NCBI GenBank assembly: GCA_964542165.1
Contig: CAZITQ010000013.1
Span: 1 to 64,000, forward strand
Reading direction: 5' to 3'
Source of the DNA: CAYTBN01 sp964542165
GTDB lineage: Bacteria; Myxococcota_A; UBA796; UBA9615; CAYRNR01
DNA: 64,000 bases
Shown: positions 17,183 to 25,036 of the stretch, one piece after another
Position numbering within the stretch: position 1 is the stretch's first letter
How the letters are laid out: every line of letters begins with the position of its first letter
The notes under the pieces: model-generated
What the model was told of the DNA's origin: nothing
Database searches by the model: none
Seen by the model: the letters and a program-made list of their open reading frames with translations, nothing else
Made by a program: the position numbers and the translations under genes

Positions 17183-18546
17183 GTCGGGACCTCGGCGTTC
17201 CAGCCCAGGTCGCCCTCGATCCGGTCCCGAAGCGCCTCGGCGGCGCGGGGCTCGCCGTGGACCACGAAGGTGCGTTCCGGGGGCCGCGGCGCGGTGCCCA
17301 TCCAGTGCAGCAGCTGCCCCCGGTCCGCGTGGGCGCTGAGGCGGTGGATCATCGAGACCTGGCACTGCACCGGGTACCACTCGCCGTGCATCTTGATCTC
17401 CGGCTCCCCCTCGAGCATCCGCCGGCCGCGGGTGCCGAAGGCCTGGAACCCGGTGAGCAGGACCGTGTTGCGGGGATCGCCGATGATGTTCTTGAGGTGG
17501 AACAGGACCCGGCCGCCGGCGAGCATGCCGGACGCCGAGATGACGATCCCCGGCTGTTTGGACCGGGCCCGGGCCCGGGAGTGGCGGGTGTTGCGCGAGT
17601 AGCTGACCTTGTTGAACGACAGCGGCTTGCCCTGCCGGGAACGGTCGACCATCTCCTCGTCGTGGTCCTCGGGGTGGGACAGCAGCACCTGGGTCGCCCG
17701 CTGGGCCATGGGCGAGTCCAGGTGGATCGGTACGTCCGGGATCCGGCCCTCGTTCCGAAGCTCGTGCAGCAGGTAGAGCACCTCCTGGGACCGGCCGATG
17801 GCGAAGGCGGGGATCAGGACCCGGCCGCCCCGGCGCAGGGTGGTCGTCACCAGCTCCGAGAGTTCGTCCCGGGGGTCCACGTCGTCGTGGTCCCGGTCTC
17901 CGTAGGTGGACTCGGTCAGCAACACGTCGCACTCGGGCAGCGGGGACGGGTCGACCATGATCGGCGCGCCGTACTGGCCCACGTCCCCCGAGAACAGGAT
18001 CCGCAGCACCTCGCCCCTGGCGCGCTTGATGCTGATCCGCACGTGGGCCGAGCCGGCGATGTGTCCGGCGGGGAAGAACTCCGCGCGCACACCCGGGGCC
18101 AGCTCCACGTGCTCGTGGTACTTGCAACGCTGGAACTGGCGCAGCGATCGTTTGGCGTCTTTTTCCGTGTACAGGGGCAGCGCCGGCTTGTGCTTGGAGA
18201 AGCCCTTGCGGTTGGCGTAGCGGGCGTCCTCCTCCTGCAGCCTCCCGGAGTCGGGCAGCACCACGTGGGCCACGTCCACCGTGCCGCGGCTGGCGTAGGC
18301 CTTGCCGTCGAATCCGTGGGCGCAGAGCCTGGGGAAGACGCCCAGGTGATCCACGTGGCCGTGGGTCAGCGCCACCGCGTGAATCGAGGACGGCTCCACG
18401 GGGAGGGGGTCCCAGTTGCGGCGACGGTGGGCCCGAGGCCCCTGGAACAGGCCGTCGTCGACCAGGATCTTGTGCTGCCCCGTGTCCAGCAGGAACTTGG
18501 ATCCGGTGACCGTACCCGTGGCGCCCAGGAAGGTGAGCTTGACCAT
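17155..18546 (-). CDS. MBL-fold beta-CASP ribonuclease family protein
   Basis: 463-residue metallo-beta-lactamase/beta-CASP nuclease, related to CPSF-73/Ysh1-type enzymes and bacterial homologues that process RNA. Zinc motif HGHVDHLG contains His62, His64, Asp66 and His67; further ligands include the His of AGHIAGSAHV and the Asp of FSGDVG. The beta-CASP motifs are STYGDRDH (A), the central GRSQE helix, and RLSAHADRGQ (motif B/C region). Full length for the family. The start ATG at 18546 follows GGAAAGGCGGAACAC. It is convergent with the MscS operon, overlapping by 28 bases. Precise substrate unknown; some bacterial members are annotated as RNA exonucleases. Confidence 0.9.
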   Translation of the reverse strand: MVKLTFLGATGTVTGSKFLLDTGQHKILVDDGLFQGPRAHRRRNWDPLPVEPSSIHAVALTHGHVDHLGVFPRLCAHGFDGKAYASRGTVDVAHVVLPDSGRLQEEDARYANRKGFSKHKPALPLYTEKDAKRSLRQFQRCKYHEHVELAPGVRAEFFPAGHIAGSAHVRISIKRARGEVLRILFSGDVGQYGAPIMVDPSPLPECDVLLTESTYGDRDHDDVDPRDELSELVTTTLRRGGRVLIPAFAIGRSQEVLYLLHELRNEGRIPDVPIHLDSPMAQRATQVLLSHPEDHDEEMVDRSRQGKPLSFNKVSYSRNTRHSRARARSKQPGIVISASGMLAGGRVLFHLKNIIGDPRNTVLLTGFQAFGTRGRRMLEGEPEIKMHGEWYPVQCQVSMIHRLSAHADRGQLLHWMGTAPRPPERTFVVHGEPRAAEALRDRIEGDLGWNAEVPTYLDTVELG

Positions 18547-18598
18547 GTGTGTTCCGCCTTTCCGCGAACGACGATCGTAGGAGCCCAGGGGGGAGCAA

Positions 18599-19765
18599 TC
18601 AACCGGAGGACGGACCTCGAACCAGGGCCCGGAACCCCAAGGGCAGCAGGATGCTGGTCACGATGGCCAGCAGGATGAGTGCCGAGGCGGTGGTGGCGTC
18701 CAGCTGCTTCACCTCCTGGCCCAGGCGGGCGATGACCACCAGCAGGGTCAGGGGCGCACCGAACAGCAGCCCCGCGCCCGCCGTCTCCCGCCAGGTGAAG
18801 CCCCTCAGCTTCAATGGAAGCGCGGCCACCCCCTTGGCCCCGAGCGACAGGGCGAGGAACAGGGCGACCATCACCAGGACGTCCAGGCTCATCACCGCGG
18901 CCAGGTCGAAGTCGGCGCCCACGGAGATGAAGAAGATCGGCACGAAGAAGCCGAAGCCGATGGACGACATCTTGGTCTCGAGGATGCCCTTCTCGCGGAA
19001 GACGAAGGAGAAGAGGGCGCCCGCGACGAAGGCGCCGAGGATCGCCTCGATCCCCATCAACGCCGCCAGCGCCACGAACACGAGCATCAACGCCATGCCC
19101 GCGCGCACGCCGATCTCCGAAGGATCGCGGGTGGCGACCACCCGGGCGAAGGTCCAGGGTCGCCACCAGATCCAGGTGCGCAGGACCACCAGCACGAGGT
19201 AGGCCACGCCCAGGATCGCGGCGAGCTTGGACAGCTCGATCAGCAGCCCCCAGTCCAGTCCGATCCGGTAGTACAGCCCCACGGCGGTGACCAGCACGAT
19301 GGTCAGGAACTCCGCCAGCGAGCCCACGAAGATCATCTCTTGACCGGCCCTCGAGCGTGCCAGGTTCGCCTCGTTGAGGGTCACCATCAGGATGCCGACG
19401 CTCACCGCGCCGAAGGCCAGGAAGAGGTAGGGAGGCAGGCCGAAGGCAAACGTCAGGCCGCCGGAGACCAGGAAGAACAGCGCCGAGACCACCGCCGCGA
19501 ACAGCACGCCGCGGATGCCCCCGCGCTCGATGCGCGAAAAATCCAGCTCCAGCCCCACCAGGAACATCAGGAACGCAAAGCCGAACTCGGCGAGGAAATC
19601 GGTGAACTCGCTGTGGTGGATCAGGCCCAGGGCGTGGGGACCGACCGCGATCCCGAAGAGGATCTCCCCCACCGCGGCGGGGATGCCGATGCGCCCCGAC
19701 AGCAGGGGGATCAGGAAGGCGCCCAGGGCGATGACCAGCAGTGAGACCGCGTCCGGGCCGTGCAA
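18599..19765 (-). CDS. Cation:proton antiporter (CPA2/Kef-type membrane subunit)
   Basis: 388-residue polytopic transporter with about 12 hydrophobic helices. The N-terminal GIPAAVGEILFGIAVGP and FLVGLELDFSRI segments and the later GAFVAGALFSFVF, FFVPIFFISVGADFDL are characteristic of the CPA2 Na+/H+ or K+/H+ antiporter core. It lacks a C-terminal RCK domain, unlike full-length KefB/KefC, but the next upstream gene supplies one. The chosen start is TTG at 19765, preceded by GGGGGAG. It begins 13 bases downstream of the regulatory subunit stop. Likely role: K+ or Na+ efflux coupled to proton entry, for pH and osmotic balance. Confidence 0.9.
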   Translation of the reverse strand: MHGPDAVSLLVIALGAFLIPLLSGRIGIPAAVGEILFGIAVGPHALGLIHHSEFTDFLAEFGFAFLMFLVGLELDFSRIERGGIRGVLFAAVVSALFFLVSGGLTFAFGLPPYLFLAFGAVSVGILMVTLNEANLARSRAGQEMIFVGSLAEFLTIVLVTAVGLYYRIGLDWGLLIELSKLAAILGVAYLVLVVLRTWIWWRPWTFARVVATRDPSEIGVRAGMALMLVFVALAALMGIEAILGAFVAGALFSFVFREKGILETKMSSIGFGFFVPIFFISVGADFDLAAVMSLDVLVMVALFLALSLGAKGVAALPLKLRGFTWRETAGAGLLFGAPLTLLVVIARLGQEVKQLDATTASALILLAIVTSILLPLGFRALVRGPSSG

Positions 19766-19777
19766 GGAAGGCTCCCC

Positions 19778-21217
19778 CTACCCGTCGTGGGGCAGGGCCA
19801 TCACCGAGCAGGGCGCCCGGTGGATCAGGTTCAGGCTCACGCTGGGGCGGGTCAAGAAGGTCTTGCGGTTGCGGATGTGGGGCAGCACCAGCAGGTCGTA
19901 ATCCCCGGCGACCTGCTCCACCTCCTGGATCGGGTTACCCACCAGCCGGTGGGCCTGGACCTCCACGTGGTACATGCCGGCCAGCGACTCGATGTCGCCG
20001 ACCACCTGCTCCATGTCCGCGTGGGCGTCGGCGCCCACCACCAGCTCCGGCTGCTGCACCGAGGCCAGGTGCAGCTCCGCGTCCACCTTCCGCACCAGGT
20101 CGATGGCCAGCTCCGCCGCCTCCATCGGAAACGGAAGCTCGGCGGCCACCAGCAGCACCCGGCGGTAGGGGTGGCTCTGGCGGGCGACCAGGACGGGTGA
20201 GTGGACGTGATCCATCACCCGGGCGGTTCGCGACCGCCCCAGGCCGATTCGCGACAGGAACGGCAGCGGCTCGTGCCCCAGCAGGAGCACGCCCAGGTCG
20301 TTTCGCTCCGCGGCCCGCACCAGGGTCGCGACGCTGTTCTCGGCGGTGCACGAGAAGCCGTAGGGGATGCCCGCCTCCTCCGCCCGGCTCGCCAGTGCGG
20401 TCAGCCGCTTCTCGTCAGCCTGGCAGGCGATGGCCTCGAAGCGGACGGCGCGGGTCGACTCCAGCAGGTAGCCCGCCTCGCCCAGGGTGGCCTCCAGTTG
20501 GGGGCCACAGAGGGCCACCACGTGGGAGCCGAAGCGCAGGGGGAACTCCGATTCGCCGGAGCGGATCAGGGTGGCGATGTAGGGCAGGACCTCGGGCTCG
20601 CCGATCACCACCACGTGGTCCCCGGGTTGGATGACCGTGCTGCCGTGGGGCACGATGAGTTCACCGCCCCGGTAGATCGCCCCCACCAGCCAGCGCCGAG
20701 GGCGCAACTCCATCAGCGGCTTGCCGGCCACCGAAGACGAGGACAGCACCTCCACCTCGACGATCTCGCCCTGGCCCAGGCCGATCCCGGTGGCGACGCG
20801 CTGGCCGCGCTCGACCCGGGACTCGAGCAGGGCGGCACAGGCCCGATCCTGGCTCACGATCTCCACCCCGGCGTCCCGGTAGCGGTCGTTCCAGTCCAGG
20901 GTGTAGGCCAGCGCGAGGGCATTCTTGACCTGGAAACGCGAGAGGGCCTGCTGGCAGATCTCCAGGTTCGCCTCGTCGGACCCGGCGCAGGCCACGATGG
21001 CGTGGGCGTCCTCGATCCGCGCCCGCTGGAGCACCAGCCCGGAGCAGGCGTCTCCAACGTAGAGCCGCAGGTGTTCGGTCTCCCGCTCCAGGGCCTCGAG
21101 GGCCTGGACCGCGGACGGGTCCACGTCGATGCCGATCACGTCCCAGTTCACGCGCAGGCGGGTGACCAGGTCCGTGCCGGTCTCGCCGAGGCCGGCGACC
21201 ACGATGGTGGGCCTCAT
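19778..21217 (-). CDS. RCK (TrkA-N/TrkA-C) regulator fused to tandem Usp-like domains
   Basis: 479-residue cytoplasmic protein. Residues 1-115 are a TrkA-N/RCK nucleotide-binding Rossmann domain (VVAGLGETGTDLV, IGIDVDP, YVGDAC). Residues about 140-215 are a TrkA-C domain (GEIVEVEVLSSSSVAGKPL ... PGDHVVVIG). The second half reads as two degenerate universal-stress-protein-like modules, the first containing ERNDLGVLLLGHEPLPF and HSPVLVARQ, the second running from RRVLLVAAELPFPMEAA to the end (LVLPHIRNRK, APCSVMALP). Its stop is 12 bases from the antiporter start, strongly implying that it is the ligand-sensing gate of that antiporter. RCK proteins bind NAD(H) or ADP/ATP; Usp domains often bind ATP or cyclic nucleotides. 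Confidence 0.88.
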   Translation of the reverse strand: MRPTIVVAGLGETGTDLVTRLRVNWDVIGIDVDPSAVQALEALERETEHLRLYVGDACSGLVLQRARIEDAHAIVACAGSDEANLEICQQALSRFQVKNALALAYTLDWNDRYRDAGVEIVSQDRACAALLESRVERGQRVATGIGLGQGEIVEVEVLSSSSVAGKPLMELRPRRWLVGAIYRGGELIVPHGSTVIQPGDHVVVIGEPEVLPYIATLIRSGESEFPLRFGSHVVALCGPQLEATLGEAGYLLESTRAVRFEAIACQADEKRLTALASRAEEAGIPYGFSCTAENSVATLVRAAERNDLGVLLLGHEPLPFLSRIGLGRSRTARVMDHVHSPVLVARQSHPYRRVLLVAAELPFPMEAAELAIDLVRKVDAELHLASVQQPELVVGADAHADMEQVVGDIESLAGMYHVEVQAHRLVGNPIQEVEQVAGDYDLLVLPHIRNRKTFLTRPSVSLNLIHRAPCSVMALPHDG

Positions 21218-21412
21218 CTCCGTCCCCCGGTCTGCCGGCCAGCCGGGCCGGCGGGAATGCAGCCACGGTAGGAGGGGCGCGGCAGGGGTGTCAAGCGGTC
21301 GGCGGGACCTGGGGCTACCCTCCGAGCCCAGGTGGATTTAGTTCTGTAACACTACCTCCATTTGCCGCGACTACTCGCCCGCAGGCCAAGGGCCGCAACG
21401 AGGAGAACTACG

Positions 21413-22015
21413 ATGACACGATTCCTGATGACCGCCGTGCTGGTACTGCCTCTGATGGTGCTCTCCGTGCCCACGGCGTCCCACGCGGACACGTACACGA
21501 TCGACGAGGCCCACACCTCGGTGGATTTCAAGGTCAAACACATGATGATCTCGTGGACCAAGGGGACCTTCGAGAAGGCCAGCGGTACCGTCCGCTACGA
21601 CCCCGACAATCCCACCGCCACCGTGGTCGACGTCAGCATCGACGTCGGCTCCATCGACACGTCCAACGGCAAGCGGGACGACCACCTGCGCAGCGCCGAC
21701 TTCTTCGACGCCGCGAACCACCCCGAGGCCCGGTTCGTCTCCAAGCGTGTGGTCCAGAAGGCCAACGGCGACCTGGAGTTGGTCGGCGACCTGACCATCC
21801 GCGAGGCCACCCGCGAGGTGGTCCTGGCCGTGGACCGACCCAGCGAACCGGTGATGCACCCCATGGGGGGCACGGTGGTGGGCTTCCACGCCACCACCAT
21901 GATCGACCGCCAGGAGTTCGGCCTGACCTGGAACATGGCGCTGGAGACCGGCGGCCTGATGGTCGGCAACGAGGTCTACCTGGAGATCGACGCAGAGATC
22001 ATGAAGAAGGAGTAG
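21413..22015 (+). CDS. YceI-family periplasmic lipid-binding protein
   Basis: 200-residue secreted protein of the YceI family, a lipocalin-like barrel that binds isoprenoid chains in known structures. Signal peptide MTRFLMTAVLVLPLMVLSV...SHA, cleavage near residue 23. The mature N-terminus DTYTIDEAHTSVDFKVKHMM and the RDDHLRSADFFD and FVSKRV motifs are typical. The ATG at 21413 has GAGGAGAAC upstream; an in-frame TTG at 21362 would give an unlikely basic leader. A single gene preceded by a 195-base divergent region shared with the RCK gene and followed by a long palindrome. Confidence 0.93.
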   Translation: MTRFLMTAVLVLPLMVLSVPTASHADTYTIDEAHTSVDFKVKHMMISWTKGTFEKASGTVRYDPDNPTATVVDVSIDVGSIDTSNGKRDDHLRSADFFDAANHPEARFVSKRVVQKANGDLELVGDLTIREATREVVLAVDRPSEPVMHPMGGTVVGFHATTMIDRQEFGLTWNMALETGGLMVGNEVYLEIDAEIMKKE

Positions 22016-22056
22016 CCCGTTCGGCCGAAAACACAACGAAACACAGGAAAAAACAA

Positions 22057-22126
22057 GGGGTCATGTATTGCATATTGCATGTTTCTTCGGTGCTGCGGAA
22101 ACATGCAATATGCAATACATGACCCC
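22057..22126. repeat. REP-like long palindrome between convergent genes
   Basis: Two perfectly complementary 29-base arms, 22057-22085 (starting GGGGTCATGTATTGC) and 22098-22126 (ending GCAATACATGACCCC), flank a 12-base loop. Each arm contains an internal direct repeat (ATTGCAT twice). Base composition is AT-rich, unlike all surrounding DNA, and an A-rich stretch (AAAACACAACGAAACACAGG) precedes it. The GTCATGTATTGCA core resembles palindromes mobilised by REP-associated tyrosine (Y1/IS200-like) transposases in several proteobacterial genomes. No transposase is in this window. It lies 41 bases after yceI and 15 bases before the stop of the convergent protease gene, and as RNA could act as a bidirectional terminator. 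Confidence 0.8.
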
Positions 22127-22141
22127 CCTCTTCTTACCCCC

Positions 22142-23476
22142 TCATGGCCTTCCCGCGATCATGCCGAAGTTGATCCCGATGGCCACGGAGTTCTGGGGTT
22201 CCAGGGGCGAGACCGTGGCACCGAAGTCCAGGTAGGCGCCGCCGAAGTCCACCCGCAGACCTCCGCCGAGCACGGGGGCGTAGCTCCGTGCCCACTCCTT
22301 GGTGTCCTCCATCCGGTAGTCGCAGGGGCCCAGGCCAGGGTTGCAGTCCGGATCGAGCAGCTCGAAGGTCTCCCTGCGCGTGCCCGTCGCCCCCACCCCG
22401 AGGCCGGCGAAGACGTAGGGATTGAAGCGCACGCCGGGTCCCTTGAAGGGCTTGCTCCGGGTGGAGAAGACCGGCCCGAGCATGACGCCGACCCGCGACT
22501 GCTGCCCCAGACGACCGGCTTCCTTCTCCTCTTTGTTGACCAGCCACCCGTGGTCGTAGCGCAGGGCCACGAGCATCCGCCGGTCGATGACCACGCCCAT
22601 GTCCGCGGTCAGACCGTAGTGGAACTTGCGGTTCTCGTCGGCCTGGGCCATCCACCCCGGCCCGAAACCGAAGGCGAGATGGGGCAGCACGCGCAGACGT
22701 CGCTTCGGGGCCGCCTCCTCGCTGGCGAGTAGGTCGGCGACCACATCGATCTTTCGCGCCAAGCCGAAGTCACCGTGACGCTCCACGGCCACGCCGACCA
22801 CCCTGCCCTGGTCGTCGAAGACCGGCCCGCCGGAGTTGCCCGGCTGCAGACTCACGGTGGTCTGGATCTGCTTTTCGCCGACCATCGAGACCATCCCCGC
22901 GGTCAGGGACCACTCCAGAAGGCCCTTGTGGCGCCCCTTGGGGCCTTCCCCGGCCACGAAGGGATGGCCGACGGCGAACAGGACGTCCCCCACGGTCGGG
23001 ACATCCGGAGACAGGGGTAGGGGCGTCGCCCCGGAAACGGGTTCGGTCACCCGCAGGACCGCCACGTCCTCCTTCTTGTCGAACCGCTCCACCGTGGCCT
23101 CGACATTCGTGCCCTCTCCGGTCTGGATCCAGATCGAGTCGGTCAAGGCGACCACGTGCCACGCCGTGACCACGCGCGTACCGTCCTCCACCACGAATCC
23201 GGTGCCGAAGGAGGGGCCCGCGGAGATCCGGACCACCGACGGCCGCACGCGATCGTAGAGGGCCTCCAGGTCCCCCTGGGTGGCCACGGCGACGGTCTCC
23301 AGGACGATCCGGTCGAAGGCGGGATTGTCCACCGGCTCGATCTCGGAATCGGTCGCGGGTGGGCGGCCATCCGCCTCGGCCTCGGGCTCGGATCCCGATC
23401 CCTCCCCCGCCCCCGCCACCCCCGCCCTCAAGGCCAGGACCGCGAGCAGTACCACGAAACTCTTTGTTGCACTCAT
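22142..23476 (-). CDS. Trypsin-like serine protease fused to an outer-membrane beta-barrel-like domain
   Basis: 444-residue secreted protein. Signal peptide about 1-23 (ending AGVAGA), acidic linker, then an S1C/HtrA-like protease domain with the full triad: His107 (TAWHVV), Asp137 (KKEDVAVL) and Ser215 (QPGNSGGPV). No PDZ domain follows. From about residue 245 the sequence alternates aromatic and polar residues with Gly turns (FGFGPGWMAQADENRKFHYG, YAPVLGGGLRVDFGG) and ends in NFGMIAGRP, in the manner of a small outer-membrane beta-barrel protein. It may present a protease at the outer membrane or use the barrel as an anchor. The ATG at 23476 follows GAAGGGAGCG. Longer in-frame starts are rejected because the signal peptide begins here. 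Confidence 0.8.
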   Translation of the reverse strand: MSATKSFVVLLAVLALRAGVAGAGEGSGSEPEAEADGRPPATDSEIEPVDNPAFDRIVLETVAVATQGDLEALYDRVRPSVVRISAGPSFGTGFVVEDGTRVVTAWHVVALTDSIWIQTGEGTNVEATVERFDKKEDVAVLRVTEPVSGATPLPLSPDVPTVGDVLFAVGHPFVAGEGPKGRHKGLLEWSLTAGMVSMVGEKQIQTTVSLQPGNSGGPVFDDQGRVVGVAVERHGDFGLARKIDVVADLLASEEAAPKRRLRVLPHLAFGFGPGWMAQADENRKFHYGLTADMGVVIDRRMLVALRYDHGWLVNKEEKEAGRLGQQSRVGVMLGPVFSTRSKPFKGPGVRFNPYVFAGLGVGATGTRRETFELLDPDCNPGLGPCDYRMEDTKEWARSYAPVLGGGLRVDFGGAYLDFGATVSPLEPQNSVAIGINFGMIAGRP

Positions 23477-23666
23477 CCAGGGCGCTCCCTTCGTGCCCCC
23501 TCCATGCCCGCCCTGAACCCAGCCTCGACGCGGGAGATTCCCACCGTGCCCCGAATTGCCCGGTCCGACCCGGGACGGATGGCGAGGAGTCTTGGCCGCA
23601 CGCCGCGCAGCACCTACCATGGAAGAATGAGCGCGCGAGGGGCGTGCCGGGGAGGCCGACCACACC

Positions 23667-24779
23667 ATGTCCACACGCGACGAGTTCATCCTGGTCGTCG
23701 ACGACGACGACGATCTGCGCGGCCTCCTGGCGGGGGCCGTCCGACGCCACTTCCCGGACCTCGAGGTGATCGAGTGCTCCAGCGGCACCGACGCCCTCCG
23801 GGAGGCGCAGCTGGCCCAGAAGGCGGGCCGTGAACTCGCCCTGGCCATCACCGACGAGGTCATGCCCGGCCTGCGGGGCATCGACCTGATGGAGGCCCTG
23901 GCGCACATCTACCCCGACGCGTCCCGGGCCATCGTCACCGGCTACGCGTCGGTGGAGAGCGCCATCTCCGGACTGCGGATCGGCATCGACGACTTCCTCC
24001 AGAAGCCCTTCCAGGAGAGCGAGCTGGTCCAGACCTGCGAGCAGCTGCTCAAGACCCACGCCCTGCGCGCAGAGAACCGACGCCTCAAGACCCGCCTGGG
24101 GGTCGCCTACTCCGACGCGGCGGAGCTGGTGAACCTGGTGTTCAAGCCCGTGGACACCTCGCTGCAGGAGCTGCTGGCCACCAACCCCAACGCCTCGGAC
24201 TACCTGGATTCGGTGCGCAAGTCCCGCAAGGACATGGTCCAGCTGGCCTACCTCTTCCAGTGTGCGTCCCGGGTGTTCGTGGACTCGGACGCCGCAGCCG
24301 AGCAGGCCAACCTGCCCGAGCTGGCCCAGGAGGCCGCCGCGGTTCTCCTGGGCGAAGACCAGCCGATCCACAGCCCGCGGGAGGTCCGGATCGACGGGGA
24401 TCGCAACGCCGCCTACATCATCATCGAGCGCTGCATCGAGAGCTGCCTGGCCCTGCTGGACGAGGGTGCCGAGGTCTCCCTGTGGGTCCACGGCCCCGGC
24501 GGCGAGATCCCGGACGGCTGGAGCGGCGACCGACCGCCCAAGGCCTCGTTCGAATCCCAGGATCACGCCTATCTCGTGGTCACCGGCCGCGCCGCCGACG
24601 CCCGGGCCGCGGCGAACATGCTCTCCACCACCCTGCGCGGCCGCGGTATGGAGCTGGAGCAGGAAGCCGTCGGGCTCAAGCTCTCCCAGCTCTACCTGCA
24701 GATGATGCGCGGCGCCATCGCCTACCACTTCCCCGACCAGGGCCGCTTCCAGCTGTGGCTCCAGTTCCGCACGGTCTGA
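23667..24779 (+). CDS. Response regulator with a degenerate histidine-kinase-like output domain
   Basis: 370 residues. The receiver domain (5-125) has the acidic pocket VVDDDDDL, phospho-acceptor Asp63 (ITDEVMPG), Thr/Ser switch VTGYAS and Lys113 (LQKPF). After a short coiled segment, residues 150-370 resemble a histidine kinase core that has lost its activity motifs. There is no phosphorylatable His; DGDRNAAYIIIERCIESCLA occupies the N-box position without the usual Asn; the final GLKLSQLYLQMMRG resembles the G2/C-terminal part of an HATPase fold. The HATPase reading is an inference from pattern only. Upstream, 190 bases separate it from the divergent protease gene. A 76-residue partner gene follows after 26 bases. 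Confidence 0.8.
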   Translation: MSTRDEFILVVDDDDDLRGLLAGAVRRHFPDLEVIECSSGTDALREAQLAQKAGRELALAITDEVMPGLRGIDLMEALAHIYPDASRAIVTGYASVESAISGLRIGIDDFLQKPFQESELVQTCEQLLKTHALRAENRRLKTRLGVAYSDAAELVNLVFKPVDTSLQELLATNPNASDYLDSVRKSRKDMVQLAYLFQCASRVFVDSDAAAEQANLPELAQEAAAVLLGEDQPIHSPREVRIDGDRNAAYIIIERCIESCLALLDEGAEVSLWVHGPGGEIPDGWSGDRPPKASFESQDHAYLVVTGRAADARAAANMLSTTLRGRGMELEQEAVGLKLSQLYLQMMRGAIAYHFPDQGRFQLWLQFRTV

Positions 24780-24805
24780 AGCCGCTCCTCTGCACCCGAG
24801 GCCCC

Positions 24806-25036
24806 ATGCCCGAGCCACCCCGCGAGATCCGGATCGGCGACCGGGTCCGCGTCTCCAGCGACGCCCCAGCCGTCTACCACCCCGGCAGCGAAGGCACGGT
24901 CACCGACATCCGGCGCCTCGACGACGAGGGCGTGGGGTGCCGGATCGCCGGCGCACCCGTCGGGGCCATCCTGCGCATCCTGGATTCGAGGGGCGTCTCG
25001 TTCGAGGTTCCCTCAGCTCAGGTCCGCCACGAATAG
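24806..25036 (+). CDS. Small SH3/KOW-like protein
   Basis: 76-residue protein read from ATG 24806. The sequence EIRIGDRVRVSSDAP followed by GSEGTVTDIRRLDDEG and a hydrophobic GAILRILD has the strand pattern of a small SH3-like or KOW barrel, as in other GxRVRV... GTV proteins. No signal peptide. It follows the response regulator by 26 bases in the same direction, so it may belong to its output pathway. The 3' end overlaps the convergent ankyrin gene by 24 bases. Function unknown. Confidence 0.6.
   Translation: MPEPPREIRIGDRVRVSSDAPAVYHPGSEGTVTDIRRLDDEGVGCRIAGAPVGAILRILDSRGVSFEVPSAQVRHE

Noticed and set aside
22079..22732. Plus-strand open frame starting inside the palindrome
   Set aside because: It runs antisense to the serine protease gene and has no coding logic of its own.
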